Counted from the first letter of the stretch, positions 7,846 through 16,412 are shown. The stretch is DNA of 33,889 nt from Caldilineaceae bacterium (GCA_022821585.1 JAJEDI010000028.1:1-33889); one strand, 5' to 3'. Numbers and translations are program-made. Notes: a model not told the origin generated them from the sequence alone.

Positions 7846-9195
7846 ATGACAAGCAAGTCAAGCAGACGTGATTTTCTCAAAGTGTCCGGTAGCCTGGCGG
7901 CGGGTGCAGCCGTGGCGGGATGCGTGGCCCCCGTCGCGCCGACAGCGGGTATGGAAGATTCCGCCCCTGCCTCCGAACGTGTCGCCCTGCGGTTCCTCAA
8001 TAAGTGGGGTTCGGGCGCTCGCCGTGAGCTCATGAACGGCTTCCTCGACCAATGGGCCGAAGAGAATCCGCAGATCGGCATCATCTTTGAACCGGTTGCC
8101 GACTTCGATCGCCGCATGCCTATCCTGGTCGCCGCAGGTGAGTGGGGCGACATTATGCTGTTCAACGATCTCAAACTGAGCGCCTTCCATGAGATTGCCG
8201 CCGATCTCACTCCTTACTTCGAGGCAAAGGGCCTTCCCTTCCCCGGCGAAGAGGGCAGCGAAATGATCCGCATCCCCAAACATGTCGGTTACGAGCCGGG
8301 CAAGGTAAAGGCCGTGCCCTTCCAGCTCAATATCGTCATGTCCGGCATCAACAAGGACCTCTTCAAGGAAGCCGGCGTCCCCATGCCCTGGGAACACGAT
8401 CATAACGGCGACAAGTGGTGGGACTGGAACGACTACCGCGAGGCCGCCTGTGCCATCAACGACCTAGGCGAAGACATCTTTGGCTCCCAATACAGCGCAG
8501 GCCATCTCGAGCAGGATGGCTTGATGAACTGGAGTGTTTCCAATGGCGGCCAACTCATCGACGTCGAGAACAAGAAGGGCTCCTGGAACACGCCCGAGTT
8601 CATCGAAGGCCAGAACTTTGCAGTCGACATGATCTGCCAGGACGGATGCATGTTGAACGTAGATGACTATAACGGCCATGGGACGGCTTTGGGCATTAAT
8701 CCTTGGGTTGCCGGCGTCGTGGGCATAACTTGCCGCGGCGATCTGGCATGGGCAGCCCAAAGTGAGGCCGATCTCACCCAGGTAGCTTGGGTTCGTTCCC
8801 CCAACACCGGTAAGAGCGCCGGTCTTGGATCCATGCACTTCCACATCGTTACAACCCAAAGCCAGCACCCGGAGGAATCTTTTGATTTCATCAGGTACCT
8901 GGCTAACTTCGACAACCAGAAAAAAATCGGCCTGAGTGGTCAGGCTGAACCGGTCAACGCCGGCGTATGGCAGGACGCAGACTACCAGGCGACATGGGGC
9001 GGACCCGAAGCGGTCGAGGCCAGGCTCGATGCCTTTGACAATTTCGTCTTCACGCCCCAACTTCCGGGCGTCCTGGAATGGTTCGGAGAGATCAAAATCG
9101 TTTGGGGACCTGTCCTGCGCTGTGAGACATCAGTGGAGGAGCAGGTGATCGTGGCCGACCAGATGACTGACGAAATCCTGGCGGCGCATGCCTGA
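7846..9195 (+). CDS. ABC sugar-binding lipoprotein (copy 2, complete)
   Basis: Family-1 extracellular solute-binding protein, 449 aa. The N-terminus has a twin-arginine-like SRRDFLK at residues 6-12 and a lipobox ending AVAGC with Cys26, so it should be exported and lipid-anchored outside the cytoplasmic membrane. The mature part has the usual alternation of ligand-binding segments (for example LRFLNKWGSG, NGGQLIDVENKKGSW). It would bind a carbohydrate and hand it to the 9269 and 10235 permeases. The ATG at 7846 follows a strong AAGGAGG; an upstream in-frame ATG at 7657 would destroy the signal peptide. The C-terminus matches the copy 1 fragment at 2-196. Confidence 0.95.
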   Translation: MTSKSSRRDFLKVSGSLAAGAAVAGCVAPVAPTAGMEDSAPASERVALRFLNKWGSGARRELMNGFLDQWAEENPQIGIIFEPVADFDRRMPILVAAGEWGDIMLFNDLKLSAFHEIAADLTPYFEAKGLPFPGEEGSEMIRIPKHVGYEPGKVKAVPFQLNIVMSGINKDLFKEAGVPMPWEHDHNGDKWWDWNDYREAACAINDLGEDIFGSQYSAGHLEQDGLMNWSVSNGGQLIDVENKKGSWNTPEFIEGQNFAVDMICQDGCMLNVDDYNGHGTALGINPWVAGVVGITCRGDLAWAAQSEADLTQVAWVRSPNTGKSAGLGSMHFHIVTTQSQHPEESFDFIRYLANFDNQKKIGLSGQAEPVNAGVWQDADYQATWGGPEAVEARLDAFDNFVFTPQLPGVLEWFGEIKIVWGPVLRCETSVEEQVIVADQMTDEILAAHA

Positions 9196-9210
9196 TAGTT
9201 TCTAGACAGC

Positions 9211-9251
9211 AGTGGATAGTGGCTGGTGAGGAACGCTCGCCACTATCCACT
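9211..9251 (+). promoter_or_regulatory. Perfect 13-bp hairpin between binding-protein and permease genes (copy 2)
   Basis: The arms 9211-9223 and 9239-9251 are identical in sequence to those at 212-224 and 239-251, while the loop differs. Both arms are built of inverted heptamers (AGTGGAT/AGTGGC and CACTATC units). Conservation of the stem with a changed loop favours an RNA role. Confidence 0.6.
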
Positions 9252-9268
9252 ATCCACTTTGAAGACAG

Positions 9269-10192
9269 ATGCAAACCGCCATGACGATTGCGCCGCGCCT
9301 CAGCAGGATTCGCTGGGCCAAGCTGAGACCACACCTGGTCGGTTGGGCCTTTATCTCGCCTTGGCTGGTCAGCTTCGGCTTCCTGATGGTCTACCCCTTT
9401 ATCGCTTCCTTCGTCCTTAGCTTTACCCGCTATCAGTTGATTGGCTCCCCTGAGTTCATCGGCTTCCAAAACATCCAGCGCATGCTGTTTGAGGATCCCA
9501 GAGTTCGCGACTCACTGAGGGTTACCTTTACTTATGTCCTCCTCACCGTTCCCGCCGGCACGGCCATCAGCATATTGGTTGCGATATTGCTCAACCAGAA
9601 AGTGCGCGGCATCCCTTTTTTCCGCACCTCCTTTTACATGCCCAGCGTGATCGGCGGCGTCGGCTTGGCCTTGCTATGGACGACGATCCTTGCCAAGAAT
9701 GGCCCCGTCAACACGTCGCTGGCGTGGATTGGAATAGAGGGGCCGAACTGGCTCTTCGATACGACTTGGGCGCTGCCATCACTGGCTCTAAAGGCCCTTG
9801 CCACCGCCGGCGGCGCCATGCTGATTATCCTCGCTGCGCTGCAAGGCGTGCCACAGCACCTCTATGAGGCGGTCGAACTCGATGGCGGGGCAGAATGGGC
9901 CAAGTTCTGGCATGTGACCCTGCCCCAGATCTCGCCAGCCATCTTCTACAACGTCATCGTGACTACAATCGGAGTGATGCAGTCATTTGTGGATGCGTTC
10001 ATCATGACCGATGGCGGCCCCGGCACCGCCACACTGTTTTATGGTCTGTATCTCTATCGTGTGGCTTTTGGATTCTTTCGCATGGGTTATGCCTCAGCGC
10101 TGGCCTGGATGATTTTCCTCATCATCCTGGGGTTGACCATTCTCAACTTCCGCATTGCCCGCTACTGGGTCTACTACGAGGGCGAGGAGTAG
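9269..10192 (+). CDS. ABC sugar transporter permease, MalF/UgpA type (copy 2)
   Basis: A 307-aa membrane subunit, close paralogue of the 290-1204 product and three residues longer at the N-terminus. Hydrophobic segments start at about residue 28. The docking loop reads EAVELDGGAEWAKFW then HVTLP. It works with the 10235 permease and the 7846 binding protein. No ATPase is encoded nearby. The ribosome site is weak (GAAGA), as in copy 1, which fits lower translation of the permease than of the binding protein. Confidence 0.95.
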   Translation: MQTAMTIAPRLSRIRWAKLRPHLVGWAFISPWLVSFGFLMVYPFIASFVLSFTRYQLIGSPEFIGFQNIQRMLFEDPRVRDSLRVTFTYVLLTVPAGTAISILVAILLNQKVRGIPFFRTSFYMPSVIGGVGLALLWTTILAKNGPVNTSLAWIGIEGPNWLFDTTWALPSLALKALATAGGAMLIILAALQGVPQHLYEAVELDGGAEWAKFWHVTLPQISPAIFYNVIVTTIGVMQSFVDAFIMTDGGPGTATLFYGLYLYRVAFGFFRMGYASALAWMIFLIILGLTILNFRIARYWVYYEGEE

Positions 10193-10234
10193 GCACAGGG
10201 TTTCTCGGCCCACCAATCTGGGAGAGGAACGACT

Positions 10235-11110
10235 TTGTCAGCCTTAACGTATTCTTGGAGCAAGAGCAGAACAACCCAGCGGCGTCTGCGTGACCTGCTG
10301 GCCTACCTCCTGTTGGCGGTGGGTCTTGTCTGGTTTATCTTTCCGCTTGTCTGGGTTGTCTTGAGTTCGCTCAAGACCTTTCAGGATTTCAATCAGATTC
10401 CGGCGCGACTTCTGCCTTCCGAACTCTACCTGGGCAACTATCCGCGCGCATGGAACAGCGTTCCCTTTGGCATCTTTTTTCTCAATACTACCATTATCGT
10501 CGCCCTTTGCGTCGTCGGTGAACTGGTGAGCGCTTCCCTGGTCGGGTTTGGATTCTCCCGCCTCAAGTTCTGGGGGCGAAATTTCCTCTTCATGATCCTG
10601 CTCAGCACCATGATGCTGCCGTTCTGGGTGACCATCATTCCGCGTTTTCTGCTGTATAAGGAGATCGGGTGGACCGGAACTTGGCTGCCTCTCATCGTGC
10701 CCAGCTACTTCGCAAACCCCGTCTATGTCTTTCTCATGCGCCAGTTTTTTATGACCCTGCCGTCCGAATTGGACGACGCCGCCAAAATCGACGGCTGCAA
10801 CGAACTGGGCACCTTCTGGCGTATCCTCTTGCCGCTGACCAAGCCGGCGCTGGCCACCATCGCCATCTTTGCATTCATCAACGTGTGGACCGACTTTGTC
10901 AAACAGGTGATCTACCTGAGTCAGGAAAGTAAGTACACTGTCGCCATTGGCTTGGCCTTTCTGAGATGGCAAATCGCGCAGGGCGATCCGGTGCCAGGAT
11001 TGCTGATGGCAGCCACTGTGTTCACCTCATTGCCTATGATTGCGGTCTTTTTCATCGGTCAGAAATATATGGTGCGCGGCATCGCCCTGACGGGCCGGAC
11101 CGGAACATGA
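10235..11110 (+). CDS. ABC sugar transporter permease, MalG type (copy 2, TTG start)
   Basis: A 291-aa membrane subunit that matches the copy 1 protein at about 255 of 291 positions by eye. The docking loop is DDAAKIDGCNELGTFWRILLP. The start is a TTG at 10235 with GGAGAGG eight bases upstream; it gives MSALT, parallel to copy 1. Its stop overlaps an ATG as ATGA, but here the coupled downstream gene is a pseudogene. Confidence 0.94.
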   Translation: MSALTYSWSKSRTTQRRLRDLLAYLLLAVGLVWFIFPLVWVVLSSLKTFQDFNQIPARLLPSELYLGNYPRAWNSVPFGIFFLNTTIIVALCVVGELVSASLVGFGFSRLKFWGRNFLFMILLSTMMLPFWVTIIPRFLLYKEIGWTGTWLPLIVPSYFANPVYVFLMRQFFMTLPSELDDAAKIDGCNELGTFWRILLPLTKPALATIAIFAFINVWTDFVKQVIYLSQESKYTVAIGLAFLRWQIAQGDPVPGLLMAATVFTSLPMIAVFFIGQKYMVRGIALTGRTGT

Positions 11111-11556
11111 ACAATGACAAATACCTGTTGCTCGATACCTCCTTGTGGGCGCAAGCTGATCATCTGAAGCTGAAACCAGGGCTGGCACGCAAAGCAGGCG
11201 AAAACCCTCTGTTCGGCGAAGAACTGCCTGGGGAGGTTCGCTACGACAACCTGTACGCCAACGATATCTTCGACCCGACGGACAACCTCTACCAGTGATG
11301 GTACAATCCCTTCATTTTCGATGTGGCGACTACGGATACCCCGACCGTACAACGGGAACGCGGGGTCTATCGCGCCGCGCTGGCCGATGTCGACGGCAAA
11401 GGCTTGGCCAATTTGACTCCGGTCCAGGCGGATGTCACCGATCTCCCCTTGCAATGGCGCGCTGGTCAGAACCTGGCCGAGCTTGTGGGCCGGTAAATTC
11501 AGCTTATCTTCGAACTGCAGGACGCGACGCTCTGTTCCTTCTCTTTCAGCGACTAA
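11107..11556 (+). pseudogene. Decayed glycosidase-like gene (copy 2)
   Basis: It begins like the intact 2084 gene (KYLLLDTSLWAQADHL) with the same ATGA coupling. It carries TGA where copy 1 has the Cys codon of YKCWYNPF. About 300 residues are deleted, joining the RAAL region to the C-terminal VDGK...TDLPLQWR domain in the original frame, and there is a second stop (TAA) before IQLIFEL. The end SFSFSD is retained. No functional enzyme is possible. A short alanine-leucine coding similarity at the joint suggests microhomology-mediated deletion. Confidence 0.9.
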
Positions 11557-11665
11557 CCCCTTGCTCGCATAGCGGGCGGGCTGCCGCCCACGTCATCCCG
11601 CAAGATGCACGCCGCGTTCAGCGAGTGAATCTTGCAGCATCGCCACTGACCATAAGGAGAAACTC

Positions 11666-12520
11666 ATGGGAACGAGATTGGAAGGCAAAGTAGCCATCAT
11701 CACCGGCGCAACCTTAGGGCTGGGTAAAGCCGGCGCGCTGGCGTTCGCGCGCGAAGGCGCCTCCGTCGTCATCTGCGACCGCGGCCGAACGCCGGAGAAC
11801 TCGCAGAAAGTACTGGCGGCGGCGGAAGGTCTCAGCGGTGAGATCGCCTATAAGCGCTGTGACGTCATGATCAAAGAGGATATCAGCGCCCTGGTCCAAT
11901 TCACCGTGGAGCGCTATGGGCGAGTCGACGTGATGGTCAACAATGCCATCATCGACAACCCGGGCGGGATGTTGGAGGAAGTCACGCTCGAAGACTGGGA
12001 AGACGGGCTCTTCTGCCACGTGACAGCGCCGCTTCTGTTCTGTAAGGAGGTCGTTCCGCTGATGATTAAGCAGGGCGGCGGCAGCATCATAAACGTCTCA
12101 TCAGGCAATGCTCTCTTCGGCAGCCCTAGTATGTCATCCTATGGCCCGGCCAAGGCCGCCATGATCAATCTGAGCATGAATCTTGCGATTTCCTATGGCC
12201 CTCAAGGCATCCGCGCCAACACGCTCACCCCCGCCCGCATGCTCACCGAGAAGAAATACGAGATGCTCGAACAGAATCCGAGCGAGGTCAGAAGACAGAA
12301 AATTGTCTACCCTCTGGGCAGCCCCGCCTTGCCGGAACAGGTGGCCGAGGTCATGCTTTTCCTGGCGTCGGATGAGTCGGAGGCCATCACCGGCCATAAC
12401 CTGATCGCCGACCGGGGCGTGGCGGCATTCAACCCGCTCGGCGTACCTGGCCGGCTGGAGAGTAATCTGCGCGCCGAGTTGGAAGCGCAAGGCTCTGCGT
12501 GGTTGAAGGATGAACAATAA
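11666..12520 (+). CDS. SDR-family NAD(P)-dependent oxidoreductase (copy 2)
   Basis: A 284-aa short-chain dehydrogenase of the same length as the 3549 product. TGATLGLG at residues 13-20, NNA at 92-94, NVSSG at 143-147 and YGPAK at 159-163 are all intact, so both copies look active. An AAGGAG ribosome site precedes the ATG. The region after the catalytic Tyr, around residues 168-172, and the C-terminal third differ most between copies, which could mean different substrate preference. Its stop lies 3 bases from the convergent PhyH stop, with no room for the second glycosidase-like gene. Confidence 0.93.
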   Translation: MGTRLEGKVAIITGATLGLGKAGALAFAREGASVVICDRGRTPENSQKVLAAAEGLSGEIAYKRCDVMIKEDISALVQFTVERYGRVDVMVNNAIIDNPGGMLEEVTLEDWEDGLFCHVTAPLLFCKEVVPLMIKQGGGSIINVSSGNALFGSPSMSSYGPAKAAMINLSMNLAISYGPQGIRANTLTPARMLTEKKYEMLEQNPSEVRRQKIVYPLGSPALPEQVAEVMLFLASDESEAITGHNLIADRGVAAFNPLGVPGRLESNLRAELEAQGSAWLKDEQ

Positions 12521-12523
12521 AAT

Positions 12524-13759
12524 TCAGTTCCAGCTGCTGATAAAGTCCCCCAGGGTGAAATCGGCCGGCATCTCGTTGAAAAAATAACGCATCGGCCGCG
12601 CCTGAAAACCGGGCGCGAAATGCTCGTCCTCCGCCTGCAGTTTGTCGTCCAGGATCGCAAACCGTCTGTGGAGGGCCGCGGCCTCCTCTACTGTGAAGCG
12701 CTCCGCAAACTGCGGCCCCCAGTTGATCGAGATCGAATGTGAAGAGCGCGCCCGCTGGCGGTAGTCCTCGGTGATCCCCGCCAAAGGATCGGAGTCTGCC
12801 CCACTGTCCGCGTTCTCATGCTTCACAACCTGGAGATGCAGGACCGCCTTGGAGAGATAGATCGTCAGGACCATCTTGCCGTCTTCACCTACGCCCGGCT
12901 GCAGCGCTTCGAGCGCGTTAAAGTAGGCGTCGGCGTTGCCGTTCAGTGCCTCCCGCAACGCGATCTCGGTCAAGTCCTGCAGCGCCGCGCTCCTCCCGTC
13001 CCACTGCCTGAATGACGCCCGCCCCCCGGGCGAGAGGAACTCGGCGAAGGAGATGTCGGGGTAGTAGGGGAAGATCGAGTGCCCCCCGTGGATGGTGCGG
13101 CGCGTCTTGGGGCTGTAGTTACTGCCCCAGTGCAACATGTAGTTGATATACACGACCGCGTCGCCGGCGTTCAACTCCACCGGGATGCCGCCAGGCACGG
13201 TGCGCCGCGGGTCGGCCGACAGCGACCTGTTTTCGTCCTCCGTGTTGAGCCGCAGATGGCTGCCCGGCACCACCCAGAGCACGTCATCGTCATACAGCGG
13301 GATGTTCCACTGCACGTACTTGGGCCCGTTCTCCCGCAAATCCTTCTGCAGACCGGCCAGCGGCGCCATGTCGATCGGGTGGATGTCGCGATGCCACGCA
13401 GCCGGGCCATGATCGCGCACCGGGCTGCACATCAGCATCATGCCGGCCACCGACACCGCCTCCGGGACGCTCAACAGCTGGCGGCTTACCCCCAGCGTAC
13501 TCTCCTGCAGCCAGACCTCGACCGTACTCGCAGTCGCTTCGTCGATCAGCCTGTCGTATGAGACCAGCCGCGGCTGCGCATTCGTTTCCCAGACGCCGCC
13601 GGGAGGGTCATCCGCACCCCGTTCCCGCGCCCAGATCTTCCTCTGCCTCCCGACCAGGGTTTCGAAGTCGGCCCGCATCTGCTCCAACCGGTCCGGCAGG
13701 ATCACCTCCCGCAGCACAAGATACCCCTGCTCCATGAACTGTTCGCGGCTGACCTGCAT
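12524..13759 (-). CDS. PhyH-family Fe(II)/2-oxoglutarate oxygenase (copy 2, intact)
   Basis: A 411-aa cytoplasmic non-haem iron dioxygenase of the phytanoyl-CoA dioxygenase-like family. The iron ligands are visible as WHRDIHP (His123, Asp125) and the distal His210 in YMLHWGSN. Arg220 or Arg221 after it should bind 2-oxoglutarate. Such enzymes hydroxylate small organic substrates; the substrate here is unknown. The minus-strand ATG at 13759 follows AGGGGGACG; an upstream in-frame ATG at 13792 lacks such a site. It converges on the SDR gene with a 3-base gap. The copy 1 counterpart is dead, so this is the only working version. Confidence 0.9.
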   Translation of the reverse strand: MQVSREQFMEQGYLVLREVILPDRLEQMRADFETLVGRQRKIWARERGADDPPGGVWETNAQPRLVSYDRLIDEATASTVEVWLQESTLGVSRQLLSVPEAVSVAGMMLMCSPVRDHGPAAWHRDIHPIDMAPLAGLQKDLRENGPKYVQWNIPLYDDDVLWVVPGSHLRLNTEDENRSLSADPRRTVPGGIPVELNAGDAVVYINYMLHWGSNYSPKTRRTIHGGHSIFPYYPDISFAEFLSPGGRASFRQWDGRSAALQDLTEIALREALNGNADAYFNALEALQPGVGEDGKMVLTIYLSKAVLHLQVVKHENADSGADSDPLAGITEDYRQRARSSHSISINWGPQFAERFTVEEAAALHRRFAILDDKLQAEDEHFAPGFQARPMRYFFNEMPADFTLGDFISSWN

Positions 13760-13803
13760 TGTTCGTCCCCCTATTCTGGTCAGTACGGCCACCGAACAAG
13801 AAA

Positions 13804-13836
13804 CCCCGGCAGTCTACTCTACCGGGGCTCGTACAT
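13804..13836 (-). terminator. Rho-independent terminator between membrane gene and PhyH
   Basis: Read on the minus strand, CCCCGG (complement of 13822-13827) pairs with CCGGGG (complement of 13804-13809) across a 12-base loop, followed by TTTCTTGTT. It lies between the small membrane-protein gene and PhyH. A related stem is kept at 6417-6444. Confidence 0.55.
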
Positions 13837-13860
13837 ATCTGACGCACATCCGTCCAGCTG

Positions 13861-14151
13861 TCATTCCGGTGCCTTGCGCGTCTTTCTGTTCAGGGCGTTC
13901 GCGCCCTGGCAACAGAGGTCGGAGACTATCCTGAAAAGGTCAAGGCTGTATGCCACAACCAACACGGCAATCCCCAATACAGGGCTCGCCAGGAGCTCTA
14001 ACAACGTGAAACCGACAAGATCGCCAACCGTGCTCCACCATCCAAGCGGCGCCCGCCTGTCGGAATCGACGCGTCTGAATAACGGCGGCGCGTAGCGCGT
14101 CATTGTCTGACGCTGCGCCGATCTGTAGACTGTCTCCGGCTCTTGATACAT
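13861..14151 (-). CDS. Small membrane protein of unknown function
   Basis: A 96-aa protein with one long hydrophobic stretch at roughly residues 40-70 (VGFTLLELLASPVLGIAVLV), long enough for one helix or a hairpin of two. It has a basic N-terminal part and a KTRK tail. I do not recognise the family. The ATG at 14151 has GAAGAGG about six bases upstream; alternative starts lie at 14154 and 14175. It lies upstream of and in the same direction as PhyH. A degenerate relic occupies the same place in copy 1, so the gene belonged to the original cassette. Confidence 0.6.
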   Translation of the reverse strand: MYQEPETVYRSAQRQTMTRYAPPLFRRVDSDRRAPLGWWSTVGDLVGFTLLELLASPVLGIAVLVVAYSLDLFRIVSDLCCQGANALNRKTRKAPE

Positions 14152-14580
14152 CATTGCCTCTTCAAGGCGGGCCATACACGGTCACCGCCTCCGCTGGCAA
14201 TATATCACAGGCTCGAAGCGCTGTTAAACGGCCAAATCGCTGGTGCGCCCAGATGTCTGGGCAAACGTTGTTTGAAGCAGAATCCTCACGATATGGTGAG
14301 AGACAGGACAGAGGGCGAAGGGCCGACGATTAGGCTATGTGTCCATTTTTGTCGGTTGAAAAGACATGCCGCAGTGGTGCAACCCCAACTGATTGACATC
14401 AACCAGAATGGAATGTATATTGCTCCTAACAAGCACAAAGACATCGAGAACTGTTAAGAGAATAAGGTGGGTTGACGACATGATCACACCCAACTTGCTG
14501 TCTTCCCTTCGTTCTCTCAACTTCAGTTGATTTGTGGCTCTTCTAAGCGAGTCACTGCTCTAACAGCAGGTGCGAAAAAG
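14152..14580. other. Intergenic region upstream of hicBA
   Basis: About 430 bases, turning visibly more AT-rich than the cassettes. It holds the promoter at 14393-14421 and no coding sequence I trust; small frames on both strands lack a ribosome site or family match. Confidence 0.5.
14393..14421 (+). promoter_or_regulatory. Sigma70-type promoter for hicBA
   Basis: A consensus TTGACA at 14393-14398 is followed after exactly 17 bases by TATATT at 14416-14421. The leader to the hicB ATG is about 150 bases. It is the best-formed promoter in the window. Confidence 0.55.
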
Positions 14581-14847
14581 ATGATTTGGAAACTCAAATG
14601 TTCGGTCGAAAAAGATGGCGAGTGGTACGCTTCTTATTGTGAAGATCTGGGCATAGCAAGCCAGGGGGAGACCGTACAGGAGGCGAAGAAGAATCTAGAG
14701 GAAGCAGTTGAGATGTTTTTTGAAGACGCTTCACCTATCGAAATCTTGAGCCATCTTGGTCTTCTTGAGGCGGAATCACCTCTCGAAATTCAACGCGCTC
14801 CTCACCAGGAAACGCAAGCAACTGAGTGGGAGCTTGTCGTTGCCTAG
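14581..14847 (+). CDS. hicB: HicB-family antitoxin
   Basis: An 88-aa protein with the partial RNase H-like HicB fold: KDGEWYASYCEDLGIASQGET is the typical strand-turn with the sugar-pucker-like GxxxxGxT ending, followed by a helix (VQEAKKNLEEAVEMFFED). No clear C-terminal DNA-binding domain is present, so autoregulation may rely on another surface. It should neutralise the HicA mRNA interferase encoded by the overlapping next gene. Gene order is antitoxin then toxin, the reverse of the E. coli arrangement but common elsewhere. Confidence 0.85.
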   Translation: MIWKLKCSVEKDGEWYASYCEDLGIASQGETVQEAKKNLEEAVEMFFEDASPIEILSHLGLLEAESPLEIQRAPHQETQATEWELVVA

Positions 14848-15073
14848 ACTGAAACTGATGTCAGGGCGCGATGTCTGTAAAATACTTTCGAGACATGGAT
14901 TCTCACAGGTCAGACAGAAGGGCAGTCATATACAAATGCGCAAGGAGATTGAAACCGATCTTGGGAGGGCCAGTATAACCGTCACAGTGCCGGATCACCG
15001 AGAGATCGGCTTGAAAACTCTTTCAAGAATTATCCTCAGATCACAACTGCCCCGTTCCCTCTTTGAGAGTTAG
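14840..15073 (+). CDS. hicA: HicA-family toxin (TTG start)
   Basis: A 77-aa mRNA interferase with a double-stranded RNA-binding-like fold. The family pattern is clear: PRLKLMSGRDVCKILSRHGF, then VRQKGSHIQMRK with the catalytic His in GSH, then VTVPDHREIGLKTLSRIL-like. I place the start at the TTG at 14840 because it gives the canonical MPRLK opening, has GGGAG upstream, and overlaps hicB by 8 bases. An ATG at 14867 would cut the first strand; one at 14756 would overlap hicB deeply. Confidence 0.85.
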   Translation: MPRLKLMSGRDVCKILSRHGFSQVRQKGSHIQMRKEIETDLGRASITVTVPDHREIGLKTLSRIILRSQLPRSLFES

Positions 15074-15102
15074 TACCAAGCCTCGCATTGAATCAAAAAC
15101 AG

Positions 15103-15140
15103 AAGCGCTTGGCGGACATTCCGCTAGGCGCTTACATTTC
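15103..15140 (+). terminator. Terminator hairpin after hicA
   Basis: AAGCGCTTGGCGGA (15103-15116) pairs with TCCGCTAGGCGCTT (15120-15133) at 12 of 14 positions, the rest being G-T type, across a 3-base loop. A moderately T-rich ACATTTCATT follows. It lies 30 bases after the hicA stop. Confidence 0.6.
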
Positions 15141-15251
15141 ATTAACTAAAACATACACTCAAGCTGAAAAACTACAATTGATGTTTCGTCGCTGAGGACG
15201 TGCAGCTAAAGTGCCCGCAAGATGCCCAAATCGCGAGAAGCAAGAACTGCC

Positions 15252-15286
15252 CTTCTCTCACTCCTCACTCCCCTTTACTCTCTCCT
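15252..15286. repeat. Heptamer (STRR-like) array
   Basis: Five adjacent 7-base units (for example CTTCTCT, CACTCCT) sit just downstream of the Gfo/Idh stop, between two gene blocks. Their period and composition match the other arrays in the window. Confidence 0.55.
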
Positions 15287-15293
15287 TGCCTCC

Positions 15294-16412
15294 CTAAACA
15301 TCCTCCGCCTGCAACCTCTCCAGCAACTCGCTGTACGCCTCCCGGTCCAGAGGCAGCTCCACCGCCTCGCCTGTGGCGCCGCTGTAGATCATCGCATTGG
15401 CCAGCTCCAGCGACTTCAGCCCCTCTTCCCCGTTGCAGCGCGGTTCGCCGCCCTCGCGAATCGCGCGGTGAAAATCATTATAGACGGCCGCATGCCCGTG
15501 CTGCTCCGGCTCGTCCTCGACACCGGCGTCGGCATCAGCTGGCTCCGTGCGCACAAACGGCTCGGGGCTGTCCGTGATCAGCTGGCGCAAATCGGTCTCG
15601 TAGCGCTCATACTCGATGCGGTCCTGGTGCAGCACGATCTTCCCCCCCGTGCCGGACACCTCAAAAGTGCGCGGTCCGCTCTCAGTCGTGCTGAAATAGA
15701 TGGTGCCGTGCGCATCCTCCGGCCACTCAAGCAGCGCGGTCGCGGTGTCCTCGGTCTGAATCGCGTGCAGGCGCGTACAGGTGGCCGCGTAGACCCGCTG
15801 CGGCGAGCCGACCAGATGGCAGACCAGGTCCAGGTCATGCGGCGCCTGGTTCATCAGCACACCGCCGCCCTCGCCTCGCCACGTGCCCCGCCACCCACCG
15901 CGCAGGTAGTAGGCCGCCGTGCGCATCCACGGGAAGATCCCTGTCACCCGCTGGATGCGGCCCAGCTGCCCGCTGTCGATCAGCCGCTTCGTCGCCCGCA
16001 CGTGCGGCAACTGGCGGTACTGGTAGTTCACCGCCAGCACGCGATTGTTGGCCCGCGCCGCCGCGATCATCTCGTCCGCCTCCTTGACCTGGATGGCGAT
16101 CGGCTTTTCCACCAGCACATGGCTGCCGGCGTTGAGCGCGTCGATCGCGATCGGCGCGTGGAAGGGATGGGGCGTGATGATCACCGTCACGTCCGGCTTG
16201 GTCTCGGCCAGCATCTGCCGGTGGTCGGGATAGAAGGGGCAGCCCCACTCCTCGGCCCGCTCCTGGCCCGGCTCCGGCGCCACGTCCGAGCCGCCGACCA
16301 CCTCAACGTCATCGAGGCTGAGCCCCATCGAGTGGGAACGGAAAATCCCCGCGCCCATACCAACCACGGCGTGGCGCAGCTTCGATCCTTGTGGAGAAGG
16401 AGAGTTCGACAC
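15294..16412 (-). CDS. Gfo/Idh/MocA-family oxidoreductase
   Basis: A 372-aa NAD(P)-dependent sugar or cyclitol dehydrogenase-like enzyme. The N-terminal Rossmann fold has VVGMGAGIFR at about residues 16-25, the family lysine motif EKP at 102-104, and the active-site His/Asp region PHDLDLVCHL at 191-200. The GTG at 16412 follows AAAGGAAG and leaves ten residues before the first strand; an upstream ATG at 16484 adds an atypical 24-residue tail. It is the last gene of the minus-strand run and lies 116 bases after the zinc dehydrogenase, with which it probably forms a polyol or sugar-acid oxidation pair. Confidence 0.9.
   Translation of the reverse strand: MSNSPSPQGSKLRHAVVGMGAGIFRSHSMGLSLDDVEVVGGSDVAPEPGQERAEEWGCPFYPDHRQMLAETKPDVTVIITPHPFHAPIAIDALNAGSHVLVEKPIAIQVKEADEMIAAARANNRVLAVNYQYRQLPHVRATKRLIDSGQLGRIQRVTGIFPWMRTAAYYLRGGWRGTWRGEGGGVLMNQAPHDLDLVCHLVGSPQRVYAATCTRLHAIQTEDTATALLEWPEDAHGTIYFSTTESGPRTFEVSGTGGKIVLHQDRIEYERYETDLRQLITDSPEPFVRTEPADADAGVEDEPEQHGHAAVYNDFHRAIREGGEPRCNGEEGLKSLELANAMIYSGATGEAVELPLDREAYSELLERLQAEDV

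Larger units (their letters stand above)
7846..14154. repeat. Cassette copy 2 of a diverged tandem duplication
   Basis: This is the counterpart of 1-6650. It has a complete binding-protein gene, both permeases, the SDR, an intact PhyH oxygenase and an intact small membrane-protein gene. The glycosidase-like gene is reduced to a stump (11107-11556). The second glycosidase-like gene is missing: the SDR stop is followed directly by the sequence that in copy 1 lies after that gene. Copies 1 and 2 are separated by about 1.2 kb of relic sequence. Confidence 0.9.
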
